In this document: positions 17,360 to 25,572 of the stretch, piece by piece
How positions within the stretch are numbered: position 1 is the stretch's first letter
How the letters are laid out: each line of letters begins with the position of its first letter
Assembly (NCBI RefSeq): GCF_947387555.1
Contig: NZ_CANDNZ010000007.1
Coordinates: forward strand, 248,001 to 312,000
Length of the DNA: 64,000 bases
Direction of reading: 5' to 3'
DNA from: Thalassomonas sp. RHCl1
GTDB taxonomy: Bacteria; Pseudomonadota; Gammaproteobacteria; Enterobacterales; Alteromonadaceae
Notes under the pieces: generated by a model
The model's database searches: none
What the model was told of the DNA's origin: nothing
The model's input: only the letters and a program-made list of their open reading frames with translations
Made by a program: the position numbers and the translations under genes

Positions 17360-18154
17360 TTACTTAAAAATATGCTCGGGACCGGGGAAGTTGCCTTCGC
17401 TTACTTCGCTGATATAAAGCTCGATCGCTTTTTTGATATCACCGGTATCCACCAGGAAATTCCTTGAGAATTTTGGCATATAACTGCAGGAAATGCCTAA
17501 GGCATCGTGCATCACCAGGATCTGCCCGTCGGTGTCCTTACCCGCGCCTATGCCGATGGTCGGGATACTTACCGCTTCTGAAATGGCTTTACCCAGTTCG
17601 GCAGGAATACATTCCAGTACCAATAACTGCACACCTGCCTGTTCCAGCTCTTTGGCCTGGGCGATCATTTCTTGCGCTTTTTCCTGCTCGCGCCCCTGTA
17701 CCTTGAAGCCGCCCAGCACATGGACAGATTGCGGCGTTAAACCTAAATGGCCGCATACCGGGATACCGCGCTCTACCAGCGAGGAGATAGTCTCTGCCAA
17801 CCAGCTGCCGCCTTCCATTTTGATGATATTGGCGCCCGCCTGCATCAACTTAGTGGCGTTGACAAAGGCCTGCTCTTTGGTGGCGTAGCTCATAAAAGGC
17901 ATATCGCTGATCACTAAGGTTTCTTCTACCCCTTTGCTGACACAGCGGGTGTGATAGGCCATATCTTCTATGGTTACCGGTACGGTATCATTTTCTCCCT
18001 GCAAAACCATGCCGAGGGAGTCACCGATTAAAATGGCATGGATGCCTGCCTGATCAAAGATCTTGGCAAAACTGGCATCGTAAGCGGTAATGGTGGAAAT
18101 CTTCTCCCCCTGCTCTTTCATTTTTAATAAGCGGGATGTTGTTATTTTCGCCAT
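17360..18154 (-). CDS. panB: 3-methyl-2-oxobutanoate hydroxymethyltransferase
   Basis: 264 residues, the normal length. It transfers a hydroxymethyl group from 5,10-methylene-THF to ketoisovalerate to give ketopantoate, the first committed step. The TIM-barrel metal site and substrate motifs are visible: [38 protein letters not shown], and [15 protein letters not shown]. It lies between folK and panC on the minus strand, the standard gammaproteobacterial order. The start is ATG 18154. Confidence 0.97.
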   Translation of the reverse strand: MAKITTSRLLKMKEQGEKISTITAYDASFAKIFDQAGIHAILIGDSLGMVLQGENDTVPVTIEDMAYHTRCVSKGVEETLVISDMPFMSYATKEQAFVNATKLMQAGANIIKMEGGSWLAETISSLVERGIPVCGHLGLTPQSVHVLGGFKVQGREQEKAQEMIAQAKELEQAGVQLLVLECIPAELGKAISEAVSIPTIGIGAGKDTDGQILVMHDALGISCSYMPKFSRNFLVDTGDIKKAIELYISEVSEGNFPGPEHIFK

Positions 18155-18216
18155 AATTTTTCCGTTAAAGCTCTTTTCCGTTAAAAATAAGTATCGTCAG
18201 CACTTTCTATCAGTTC

Positions 18217-18741
18217 TTAGCCGAGTTTGCTGTGTATTTTCAGACCGTTAGGGTTAATGTTCTTGCTTAGTTCCAGCACGGACTCACCACAGGGGAGTAC
18301 CAGTGAAGGGGCAACTTCTGCCAGCGGCAAGAGCACAAATTCCCGCTCTTTCATCCCGTAATGGGGCACAGTCAGGCGTTCGTTATCGATAGTTTCCTGG
18401 TCAAACAGCAGGATATCGAGATCCAGTACCCGGGCACCCCAACGGTTGTCTTTGCGTATCCGTCCGGCTTTGTTTTCTATGTCTTGCAGGGCATCGAGTA
18501 AGGCCAGCGGAGCTAACCTTGTTGTTAATGCCAGCACCGCATTCATATAATCCGGCTGATCTTGTGGTCCCATGGGTTTACTGAAATATAGGGAAGATAT
18601 CCGGATAATACTTGAATCTGCTATGCCCGCTATGGCAATAACTGCCTGGCGGATCTGCTGCTCAGGATCAGACAGGTTACTGCCTAATCCTATGTAGGCA
18701 GTATGCTTTTCGGTGTTAACCTGAGGGTTGTCTGTACTCAT
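18217..18741 (-). CDS. folK: 2-amino-4-hydroxy-6-hydroxymethyldihydropteridine pyrophosphokinase
   Basis: 174 residues. HPPK transfers pyrophosphate from ATP to hydroxymethyldihydropterin in folate synthesis. Family signatures are AYIGLGSNLSDP near residue 16, YMNAVLAL, and RWGARVLDLDILLFD with the two magnesium aspartates, followed by VPHYGMKEREFVLLPL. The N terminus is about 12 residues longer than usual. It lies between pcnB and panB as in E. coli, 67 bp after pcnB, so this is probably one transcript for pcnB-folK-panB-panC. Confidence 0.96.
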   Translation of the reverse strand: MSTDNPQVNTEKHTAYIGLGSNLSDPEQQIRQAVIAIAGIADSSIIRISSLYFSKPMGPQDQPDYMNAVLALTTRLAPLALLDALQDIENKAGRIRKDNRWGARVLDLDILLFDQETIDNERLTVPHYGMKEREFVLLPLAEVAPSLVLPCGESVLELSKNINPNGLKIHSKLG

Positions 18742-18808
18742 GTTCTTGATCGGGTCAATTATTAAGCTAAAAGTTTAAGCCAAAAGTCTACGCCGAAGTG
18801 GCGGATTA

Positions 18809-20266
18809 TCAGACGCTGTTTTTCTCAGAGCTTGCCTTATCGGCACTCTGAGCACCGGGCTTTTTCCGCTTGCGGGTGGATCTGCGGCCCCCAGGGCGGT
18901 TACCGGCAACCGCTTTGATCATTTGCTGCTGGGTTTCCGGGTGGGCGGACTGAAAATCTGTCCACCATTTGGCCAGCTCCTGAGCCGGTCCGCCTTCTAT
19001 CTCGCCGCGCAGCAACAGGAAGTCGTATCCGGCCCTGAATTTCGGATGCTCGAAACTTTTATAGGCGCGTTTGCCGTCACGGCGCGCCAGTTTGTCCTGT
19101 AAAATCCAGATATCTTTCATCACCAGCTGGAAGCGTTTCGGAATTGAAATGCTGCGTTGCTGCTCGGAGATCAGCTCGTTATAGGCGGCAAAAAAGGCAT
19201 CTTGCGGCGTTAACTGACTGGCGGCATTCAACCTCTGGATACGTGCCTGCAGCGGGTACCATAACATGGCTGCCAGCAAGAAGGCGGGGGTGACCCTCTG
19301 GTTATTGTTGATGCGCAAATCGGTATTTTTTAATGCCAGGCGGATAAAATCATTTAAATGGATGTTCTCTTCATGCTCCAGGTTTTGCTCCACCACAGGG
19401 AAGAAATATTGAAACAGGCCGTAATCCCTTAGCATATCAAAATTTGCCCGGGCTTTGCCGGACAGAAAAAGCTTATTGAATTCTTCAAACATCCTGGCGG
19501 CGGGAATATTGGCCAGCAGCGGGGCCAACTCAGCGATAGGCGCCTGGGTTTCTTCACTGATGGTCATATCCAGCTTAGTGGCAAAACGGATTGCCCTGAG
19601 CATGCGCACCGGATCTTCGCGGTAGCGGGTTTCGGGATCGCCGATCAACCGGATAATGCGGTTGTGGACGTCTTCAACGCCATTGGCAAAATCATAGACT
19701 TTAAAATCGGTGACCGAGTAATACAGGGCGTTAATGGAAAAGTCGCGGCGCTCGGCGTCTTCTTCAATCGAGCCGTAAATATTGTCGCGCAGCAGCATGC
19801 CGTGCTCGCTCTGCTTGGAGATTTTCTGGTTGCCTTTGGCCTTTTCCTGGTTGTTGTTGTCATGGTGTCCGCGGAAAGTGGCGACTTCGATAACATCGCG
19901 GCCAAACACGATATGGGCTAAGCGAAAACGGCGGCCGATAAGGCGGCAGTTGCGAAACAGCTCTTTAATCTGCTCCGGGGTGGCATTGGTGGCGATATCA
20001 AAATCTTTCGGTTCCAGTCCCAAAATAATATCCCTGACGCCGCCGCCCACCAGATAAGCGTCATAACCGCCTTTATTGAGGCGATAAAGTACCTTTAAAG
20101 CATTGGTGCTGATATGTTTTCGGGAAACAGGGTGTTGATCACGTGTTAAAACTACCGGGTTGGAAAATGTTGCTTTCTTTTCCGTTTTGTTGGTTTTTCG
20201 TCCCAGAACTTTTTTACACAAATTAATCACGCTTTTGATAATTTTTGACCTCGAGGTTATGCGCAT
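18809..20266 (-). CDS. pcnB: Poly(A) polymerase I
   Basis: 485 residues. It adds 3' poly(A) tails that promote RNA decay. The class II nucleotidyltransferase head has VGGGVRDIILG, the catalytic KDFDIATNA, and RRFRLAHIVFGRDVIEVATFRG. RRDFSINALYY and DPVRMLRAIRFATKL follow, and the C-terminal tail is very basic (GRRSTRKRKKPGAQ), as in PcnB and unlike CCA-adding enzymes. The first 50 residues are extra basic sequence; a later start at an internal site is possible. It lies between gluQ and folK. Confidence 0.95.
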   Translation of the reverse strand: MRITSRSKIIKSVINLCKKVLGRKTNKTEKKATFSNPVVLTRDQHPVSRKHISTNALKVLYRLNKGGYDAYLVGGGVRDIILGLEPKDFDIATNATPEQIKELFRNCRLIGRRFRLAHIVFGRDVIEVATFRGHHDNNNQEKAKGNQKISKQSEHGMLLRDNIYGSIEEDAERRDFSINALYYSVTDFKVYDFANGVEDVHNRIIRLIGDPETRYREDPVRMLRAIRFATKLDMTISEETQAPIAELAPLLANIPAARMFEEFNKLFLSGKARANFDMLRDYGLFQYFFPVVEQNLEHEENIHLNDFIRLALKNTDLRINNNQRVTPAFLLAAMLWYPLQARIQRLNAASQLTPQDAFFAAYNELISEQQRSISIPKRFQLVMKDIWILQDKLARRDGKRAYKSFEHPKFRAGYDFLLLRGEIEGGPAQELAKWWTDFQSAHPETQQQMIKAVAGNRPGGRRSTRKRKKPGAQSADKASSEKNSV

Positions 20267-20390
20267 TTTCGCTAGAAATTATCGCGCAATGATATAACAG
20301 CACAGGGCAAAAGAGAATGAAAAAACCGCACTATTTAGTGATCTTTGCCGAATTTACCCGCTTCTTTGCGCAGAATGATTTTTTCCCGGT

Positions 20391-21293
20391 TTACTCAGGC
20401 AAGATGATTTGCTGTTTTCTCGGGACTTTATCCAGGTTCCAGTGCTTGATGGCCCAGGTGATGACTTCTTCAACTGAAGCATCAACCAGCTCAGCTGGCG
20501 GCTCCTGGCCAAGGAAAGTTAATGCGGCGATCAGTGCCGGTTGCGGGTGCCGGTTATCTATCGCAGGCGCCTTGTTTTGCTTGCTCAGTTTATAACCTTC
20601 ATTGGTCACGGCTAAGGGAACGTGGCCATATTGGGGACTTGGCTGCTCGAGGATATGATAAAAGCTTAATTGTCTCGCCGTGGGTTCGAGTAAATCACAG
20701 CCGCGGATAACATGGCTGATCCCCTGGCAAATATCGTCTACGACAACCGCCAGTTGATAGGCAAACAGGCCGTCTTTGCGCAGCAGGATAAAGTCTTCCC
20801 GGGCAAGTGCCGGATCGCAGCTGATTGCTCCCTGAAAGATGTCCTGGTATTGATAATGTCCGACAGAATTGATCAAGCGGATGGCACTGTTGGCTGCCGG
20901 ATGTTCCCGGGATTTGCAGATACCCGGATAAATACCGCCTGCGGTCTTGATTTCAGCCCGGGTACATTGGCAAAAATAACTGAGTTTTTGCTGCTTGAGA
21001 TAGTCGAGCACATCCAGGTAAATCTGGGTTTGGTTGCTCTGGTAAAGCACTTCTTCATCCCAGTGTAAGCCGAATGCTTCCAGGGTGGATAAAATGGCTG
21101 AACTGGCGCCTGCCTGCTCCCTGGGGGGATCGATATCTTCAATACGCACCAGCCATTTTCCCTGGCAGCTTTTGGCATGCAGATAACTGGCTAAGGCCGA
21201 TATTAACGAGCCAAAGTGTAATAGCCCTGAAGGGGATGGAGCAAAGCGACCACGATAACCTGGCTGTGGTCGCTGGGGGAGGGGTAATACCAT
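20391..21293 (-). CDS. gluQ: Glutamyl-Q tRNA(Asp) synthetase
   Basis: 300 residues. A paralogue of the GluRS catalytic core that attaches glutamate to queuosine in the tRNA-Asp anticodon. It lacks the anticodon-binding domain of GluRS. Seen are RFAPSPSGLLHFGS (HIGH region), DIDPPRE, the zinc-site cysteines in YFCQCTRAEI and GICKSREH, and the KLSKQNKAP equivalent of KMSKS. It starts 14 bp after dksA, the usual dksA-gluQ pair, and is probably transcribed with it. Confidence 0.95.
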   Translation of the reverse strand: MVLPLPQRPQPGYRGRFAPSPSGLLHFGSLISALASYLHAKSCQGKWLVRIEDIDPPREQAGASSAILSTLEAFGLHWDEEVLYQSNQTQIYLDVLDYLKQQKLSYFCQCTRAEIKTAGGIYPGICKSREHPAANSAIRLINSVGHYQYQDIFQGAISCDPALAREDFILLRKDGLFAYQLAVVVDDICQGISHVIRGCDLLEPTARQLSFYHILEQPSPQYGHVPLAVTNEGYKLSKQNKAPAIDNRHPQPALIAALTFLGQEPPAELVDASVEEVITWAIKHWNLDKVPRKQQIILPE

Positions 21294-21307
21294 AGATGAA
21301 CCGGGTA

Positions 21308-21754
21308 TTAACCTGCCATCTGGCGCTCTTTGATTTCCTGTAAGGTTTTACATTCAATACAAAGGTCGGCAGTCGGACGCGCTTCAAGGCGACGGATACC
21401 GATTTCGATGCCACAAGACTTACAGAAACCGAATTCATCTTCTTCGATTAACTGTAACGTTTTCTCAATTTTTTTGATCAACTTACGTTCACGATCCCGG
21501 GTGCGTAGTTCCAGGCTGAATTCTTCTTCCTGGGCTGCGCGATCGACAGGGTCGGGGAAGTTGGCCGCTTCATCTTGCATATGCGTTACTGTGCGATCAA
21601 CTTCTTCTCTGAGTTGAACACGCCAAGCATCGAGAATTTTTTTAAAATGCTCCAGTTGCTCAACGTTCATGTATTCTTCGTCAGGCTTTTCCTGATACGG
21701 CTCAACGCCGGCTAATGCTAGGATGCCTAAGGCTTTATTTTTACTGTTTGGCAT
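21308..21754 (-). CDS. dksA: RNA polymerase-binding transcription factor DksA
   Basis: 148 residues. It binds the RNA polymerase secondary channel with ppGpp and sets rRNA and amino-acid promoter output. The coiled-coil tip carries the essential aspartates in [12 protein letters not shown]. The zinc finger is four-cysteine (CKSCG ... CIEC), as in canonical DksA rather than the cysteine-poor paralogue. A GGAG sits 7-10 nt before the ATG. It lies between sfsA and gluQ, as in E. coli. Confidence 0.97.
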   Translation of the reverse strand: MPNSKNKALGILALAGVEPYQEKPDEEYMNVEQLEHFKKILDAWRVQLREEVDRTVTHMQDEAANFPDPVDRAAQEEEFSLELRTRDRERKLIKKIEKTLQLIEEDEFGFCKSCGIEIGIRRLEARPTADLCIECKTLQEIKERQMAG

Positions 21755-22130
21755 GCTGAATCTCCTAATGCTACATAGACCAAAGTGACCTTAATTTAGC
21801 TGGTAAAGCGCACTCTATTGCGGATACCGGTTAAAAACCACGTGGTTGCAATTGCCAATATTAAATAGACCATTGGTATCTGGCCTATATTGTGCCGACG
21901 TAAATAAATATCAAGGCTTAATTGCAAAAAAAACCATATTCATTATAAATCAATCTTTTATAAATATGTAAAATCACACATTATCAAGATTAATTTTGCC
22001 GGCGCTGTTAACTGTTTTGAGGGCTGTTTTTATCAGCTCTCGCAATCAGGCTTTCTATTGAGACCTTTCTATCAATGATTGACACCGTCAGTCAAATATA
22101 ATTCCACTATAGTACCATAAAAATTTACTG
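21755..22130. other. dksA upstream region
   Basis: 376 bp between the sfsA stop and the dksA start. It is AT-rich with no coding potential that I can support. It includes a candidate sigma-70 promoter for dksA, listed separately, and the inverted repeat CCACGTGG near 21840, with the rest unexplained. Confidence 0.5.
21942..21972 (-). promoter_or_regulatory. Candidate dksA promoter
   Basis: On the minus strand TATAAT (21942-21947) is preceded by TTTACA (21967-21972) with a 19-bp spacer, or TTACAT at 18 bp. It lies about 190 bp upstream of dksA. The -10 is perfect, but the spacer is longer than ideal. Confidence 0.35.
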
Positions 22131-22841
22131 TTACGGCTTAAAATCAAGGGGCTGAGATAAGCTGATCTCGGTCACTTTATCTCCCAGGGTAAAGCTGGCC
22201 TTATAGGCCAGGACTTCTACTCCGGCTTCGATGGCTTCTGCCAATAACCGGCCATAAAGCGGATCTACATGGTCGGCGGCTTTTACCGAGTGAATACCGC
22301 TGTGCAATACCGCAAAAAATAATACCGCTCTTTTACCTTGTTGCGCCAGTTCGGTTAATTCCCTCAGGTGCTTTTGCCCCCGGGTGGTCACGGCATCGGG
22401 AAAATAGCCCTGGCCATCGCTGAGCAGGGTGACGCTCTTTACTTCGATATAGGTATCGGCTTTTTCGGGGGAGGACAGGTAAAAATCGATTTTACTGTTC
22501 TCATTGCCGTATTTGACTTCCCGTTTTAGCTCATCGTAACCGGTCAGTTCGGCTATTTTTCCCGACTCAAGGGCTTCTTCCACCAGCTGGTTGGCGCGTA
22601 TGGTATTGACGCAAATGATATCTTGCGCCTGAGTTTGCGATAACTCCCAGCTAAAGGGATATTTGCGTTTCGGGTTGTCCGACTGGCTGTACCAGACGGT
22701 ATTACCGGGATCGGCACATCCTGTCATCGCGCCGGTATTGGCGCAATGTATGGTGGTTTGCTCGCCGTCGGGGAATTCTATATCCGCTAAAAAGCGTTTA
22801 TAACGTTTTAATAAGGTTGCGCTTTGTAAGGCTAATTGCAT
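22131..22841 (-). CDS. sfsA: Sugar fermentation stimulation protein A
   Basis: 236 residues, full length. It has an N-terminal OB-fold-like DNA-binding part ([17 protein letters not shown], then [11 protein letters not shown]) and a nuclease-like core ([24 protein letters not shown]). E. coli SfsA binds DNA and affects maltose gene expression, but the exact function remains unsettled. It is upstream of dksA on the same strand, as in E. coli, with pepB divergent on the other side. Confidence 0.95.
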   Translation of the reverse strand: MQLALQSATLLKRYKRFLADIEFPDGEQTTIHCANTGAMTGCADPGNTVWYSQSDNPKRKYPFSWELSQTQAQDIICVNTIRANQLVEEALESGKIAELTGYDELKREVKYGNENSKIDFYLSSPEKADTYIEVKSVTLLSDGQGYFPDAVTTRGQKHLRELTELAQQGKRAVLFFAVLHSGIHSVKAADHVDPLYGRLLAEAIEAGVEVLAYKASFTLGDKVTEISLSQPLDFKP

Positions 22842-22960
22842 AGGGTTATTTTGTTGGCAATACAGAAAAAGCTATAAATATCATTTTTATGACTAAAATT
22901 GCAAAAAAACGCCGTGATTAAGATAGACTAAGGCAGATAACGCCCAGTGAAGGAAGAATA

Positions 22961-24253
22961 ATGACTAAAACAACCAATATCATATTAACCAATACCCCGG
23001 TGTCAGAAGGCTGGCAGGCGGATAATCCGGTACAGATTTTTAAGAATGAAATTCATATTTGTCTTAAGGAAGGCCAGGAGTTGTCGTTAAGGGACATCCA
23101 AAAGGCCGGGCGCAAAATTGAAGGTTTGGGCATAGATACCGCTAAATTAACCGGCGATCTATGGACAGAGCAAAGCCAGTGGGCATTTGCTATGGGCTTT
23201 ACCTGTGTCGGTAAACTCACCAATGTTGAGTTTACCGGAGATAAGGCTGAGCAGCTGGCGGATAAACTGGCTATTTTTGCCTGGAGCCGGGATCTGACCA
23301 ACCAGACGCCGTCGCAGTTATACCCGTTGAAACTGGCAGAGCTGGCGGCGGAATACATTAAAGCTCAGGCCCCTGAGCATGTATCGGTGGAAACCATCTC
23401 CGGGGAAGATCTGGAGCAACAAGGCTGGACCGGGATTTATAATGTCGGTAAAGGCAGCATCAATCCCCCTTGTTTGATGATCCTTGATTATAACCCTACC
23501 GGCGACAGTCAGGCCCCGGTTGCGGCCAGTTTGGTGGGTAAAGGCATCACCTTTGACAGTGGCGGTTACAGCATAAAACCCAGTGCCGGCATGTTTGACA
23601 TGAAATGTGACATGGGCGGTGCGGCCGTTGTTGCCGGCGCTTTGGCGCTGGCCATCAACCAGGGGCTGGATAAAAGAGTGAAGCTCTTTTTATGTTGCGC
23701 CGAGAACATGGTCAGTAGCCATGCCTATAAACTCGGTGATATTTTAACCTATAAAAACGGCCTGACGGTGGAAGTGGCCAATACTGATGCCGAGGGCCGT
23801 TTAGTGCTGGCGGATGGTTTACTGGCGGCGGCAGAAGCCGGCAGCGGCCTGATCATCAATGCGGCAACCCTGACCGGGGCGGCGATGATGGCCACCGGCG
23901 GTGATTACACCGCATTATTCGGTTTAGATGCCGACTTGATGGAGCAAACCAAAGCCGAAGCCGTAAAAGCGAATGAGCCGGTGTGGCAGTTGCCTTTAGA
24001 GCGCTGGCATCAGGATAAATGTAGTTCGGTATTTGCCGATACCGCCAACAGCCGCACCCAAAAAGGCGGTGGTGCCGGTGGCGCCAGCAATGCCGCGGGC
24101 TTCCTGGCGCGTTTTGTGCCTAACGAAGGCAAAGGCTGGTTGCATATGGATTTAGCTGCCGCCTATAACGGCAGTGCTAATAGTCTGTGGGCTGCCGGCG
24201 GCACAGGCCAGGGCATCGCGACCATTGCAGCCTTGATTTGCGATAAAGCATAA
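22961..24253 (+). CDS. pepB: Aminopeptidase PepB (M17 family)
   Basis: 430 residues. A cytosolic zinc/manganese leucyl-type aminopeptidase. The M17 signature NTDAEGRLVLAD is present, with the other metal ligands in SLVGKGITFDSGGYSIKP and DMKCDMGG. The N-terminal domain is short, as in PepB rather than PepA (about 500 residues). GAAG precedes ATG 22961. It lies between sfsA and thpR, which are adjacent in E. coli, so it interrupts an otherwise conserved order. The hairpin after the stop probably ends its transcript. Confidence 0.93.
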   Translation: MTKTTNIILTNTPVSEGWQADNPVQIFKNEIHICLKEGQELSLRDIQKAGRKIEGLGIDTAKLTGDLWTEQSQWAFAMGFTCVGKLTNVEFTGDKAEQLADKLAIFAWSRDLTNQTPSQLYPLKLAELAAEYIKAQAPEHVSVETISGEDLEQQGWTGIYNVGKGSINPPCLMILDYNPTGDSQAPVAASLVGKGITFDSGGYSIKPSAGMFDMKCDMGGAAVVAGALALAINQGLDKRVKLFLCCAENMVSSHAYKLGDILTYKNGLTVEVANTDAEGRLVLADGLLAAAEAGSGLIINAATLTGAAMMATGGDYTALFGLDADLMEQTKAEAVKANEPVWQLPLERWHQDKCSSVFADTANSRTQKGGGAGGASNAAGFLARFVPNEGKGWLHMDLAAAYNGSANSLWAAGGTGQGIATIAALICDKA

Positions 24254-24270
24254 GGTTTTGCTGCGCTCAA

Positions 24271-24303
24271 TGCAGAGCTTGCCGGTTCCCGGCGATCTCT
24301 GCA
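24271..24303 (+). terminator. Nested hairpin after pepB
   Basis: An outer stem TGCAGAG/CTCTGCA encloses an inner GCCGG-TTC-CCGGC hairpin. It lies 18 bp after the pepB stop and before the convergent 24363 gene. It has no T run, so it is a possible 3' structure rather than a certain terminator. Confidence 0.45.
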
Positions 24304-24362
24304 TGGGTGAACACATGGACTAGTTCAAATGAGCGCCGTTGGCTGCTGCTATTTCCGATAAG

Positions 24363-24800
24363 TTACTGTTGTGCTAAATATTGAGATAACCAGTTCCTGG
24401 CGATTTCGGTATTGGTGAAGACATGAAATTCCAGCTGGCAGTTTTGATAGATACGCTTTAATTGCATCTGCTGCAGGTCGGTGTGTTTACTTTCGAGGAT
24501 CACGGTAGCGTTTGCCACCATGCCATGTCGTATGCGGTGTTTGGCGATGTTGAGCAAGGTTTCTTCAGTATCTTGCGTGAGCAGATCTCCGCCGTAATAA
24601 GTCACCAGCGCTCCCCAGGTTTTTCCGTGAAACTTTTCACAGGCGTTGCGCATATCCAGTTGGTATTGTTCGAGTATCGGAGGGGTTAACGGCCCACGTA
24701 CTGTCGAGGCGAGAATATTATCCTGATGTTCTATCGTGTAACTACCTGGCTCGTAACCGGAGAAATTGCCACTGTTATTGCCTAGAGTGCTTTCAGTCAT
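24363..24800 (-). CDS. Hypothetical STAS-like protein
   Basis: About 145 residues from ATG 24800; a TTG at 24860 would add 20 residues. It is soluble, with no signal peptide. The alternating strand/helix pattern (YTIEHQDNILASTVRGPL, then NACEKFHGKTWGALVTYY, then ATVILESKHTDLQQMQLKRIY) suggests a STAS/SpoIIAA-like alpha-beta fold. The gene at 30783 encodes a product of similar size and pattern. I do not recognise a specific family. It is convergent with pepB and upstream of nothing on its strand. Confidence 0.65.
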   Translation of the reverse strand: MTESTLGNNSGNFSGYEPGSYTIEHQDNILASTVRGPLTPPILEQYQLDMRNACEKFHGKTWGALVTYYGGDLLTQDTEETLLNIAKHRIRHGMVANATVILESKHTDLQQMQLKRIYQNCQLEFHVFTNTEIARNWLSQYLAQQ

Positions 24801-24967
24801 TTTCAAATTCCATTTGTCAATGTGATCTTTATTAGTACCAAGTTTAGCCTGAGTTGCCAAGTAAGAAAGCCGGACAAAATATTAGCGCTAAAATCCTGGC
24901 TGATTTTTATCCGTTAATAGCAGTAGACCCGGATATTAAAACCCGGGGGATTTGTTATCACCTGCTG

Positions 24968-25513
24968 TTATCCTGCATCTTGACTTACTGTCAGCTGCCA
25001 GGTTTTTACTGCCTGATAACGCACACCCGTTTCTGTTGACAGTGATTGAAATAAGCTGAACCTGTCAATAGGGATAAGCATGTTCGGCAGGGGCAGTTCT
25101 TTGGGTAAAGCGCGTACTTTTCGATAAAGGGTTATATGGGAAAGATAACGGCGTTGTTCCTGGTTTAAGCCAACATCCAAAGCCTGTTTTGTTATGCCTG
25201 CTGCCAGTTCATTTTGCCAGTCAGGGATATCGTCATTGGCAAGGTAGAGTACCTTGGGCCTTTTAAAGTAACCCAGGCGGTTGAGAGTTAACGGGGTTAT
25301 CTCTTCATGTTTGAGGGTATCGGCCAACAGTCCGGCTCCGGTTAGCAGCTGCTGTTTCAGCTCGTCTGTTAACACCCCTAAAAACGCCAGGGTAATATGG
25401 AGGTTGTCCTCGGCTACCGGGTGACAGGGCAGGGGCAGTTCACTGTCTCGCCAGCGTATCAACTGTTTTTTGCTTTTGTGGGACAGGTTCAGGGCAAAAA
25501 AATACCGGTTCAT
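24968..25513 (-). CDS. thpR: RNA 2',3'-cyclic phosphodiesterase
   Basis: About 181 residues from ATG 25513 (MNRYFFALNL), which matches the family better than the ATG 9 bp upstream. The 2H-phosphoesterase superfamily is defined by two HxT/S motifs, seen here as HITLAFLG and HITLYRKV. It opens 2',3'-cyclic phosphates and can ligate tRNA halves in vitro. It is divergent from hrpB with about 60 bp between, the E. coli order ligT-hrpB. Confidence 0.93.
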   Translation of the reverse strand: MNRYFFALNLSHKSKKQLIRWRDSELPLPCHPVAEDNLHITLAFLGVLTDELKQQLLTGAGLLADTLKHEEITPLTLNRLGYFKRPKVLYLANDDIPDWQNELAAGITKQALDVGLNQEQRRYLSHITLYRKVRALPKELPLPNMLIPIDRFSLFQSLSTETGVRYQAVKTWQLTVSQDAG

Positions 25514-25572
25514 AATTAACATGCCTGCTTGGTAAAATAAGCCTTTGCGGGAGTGCGTCTCATGTTTATTAT

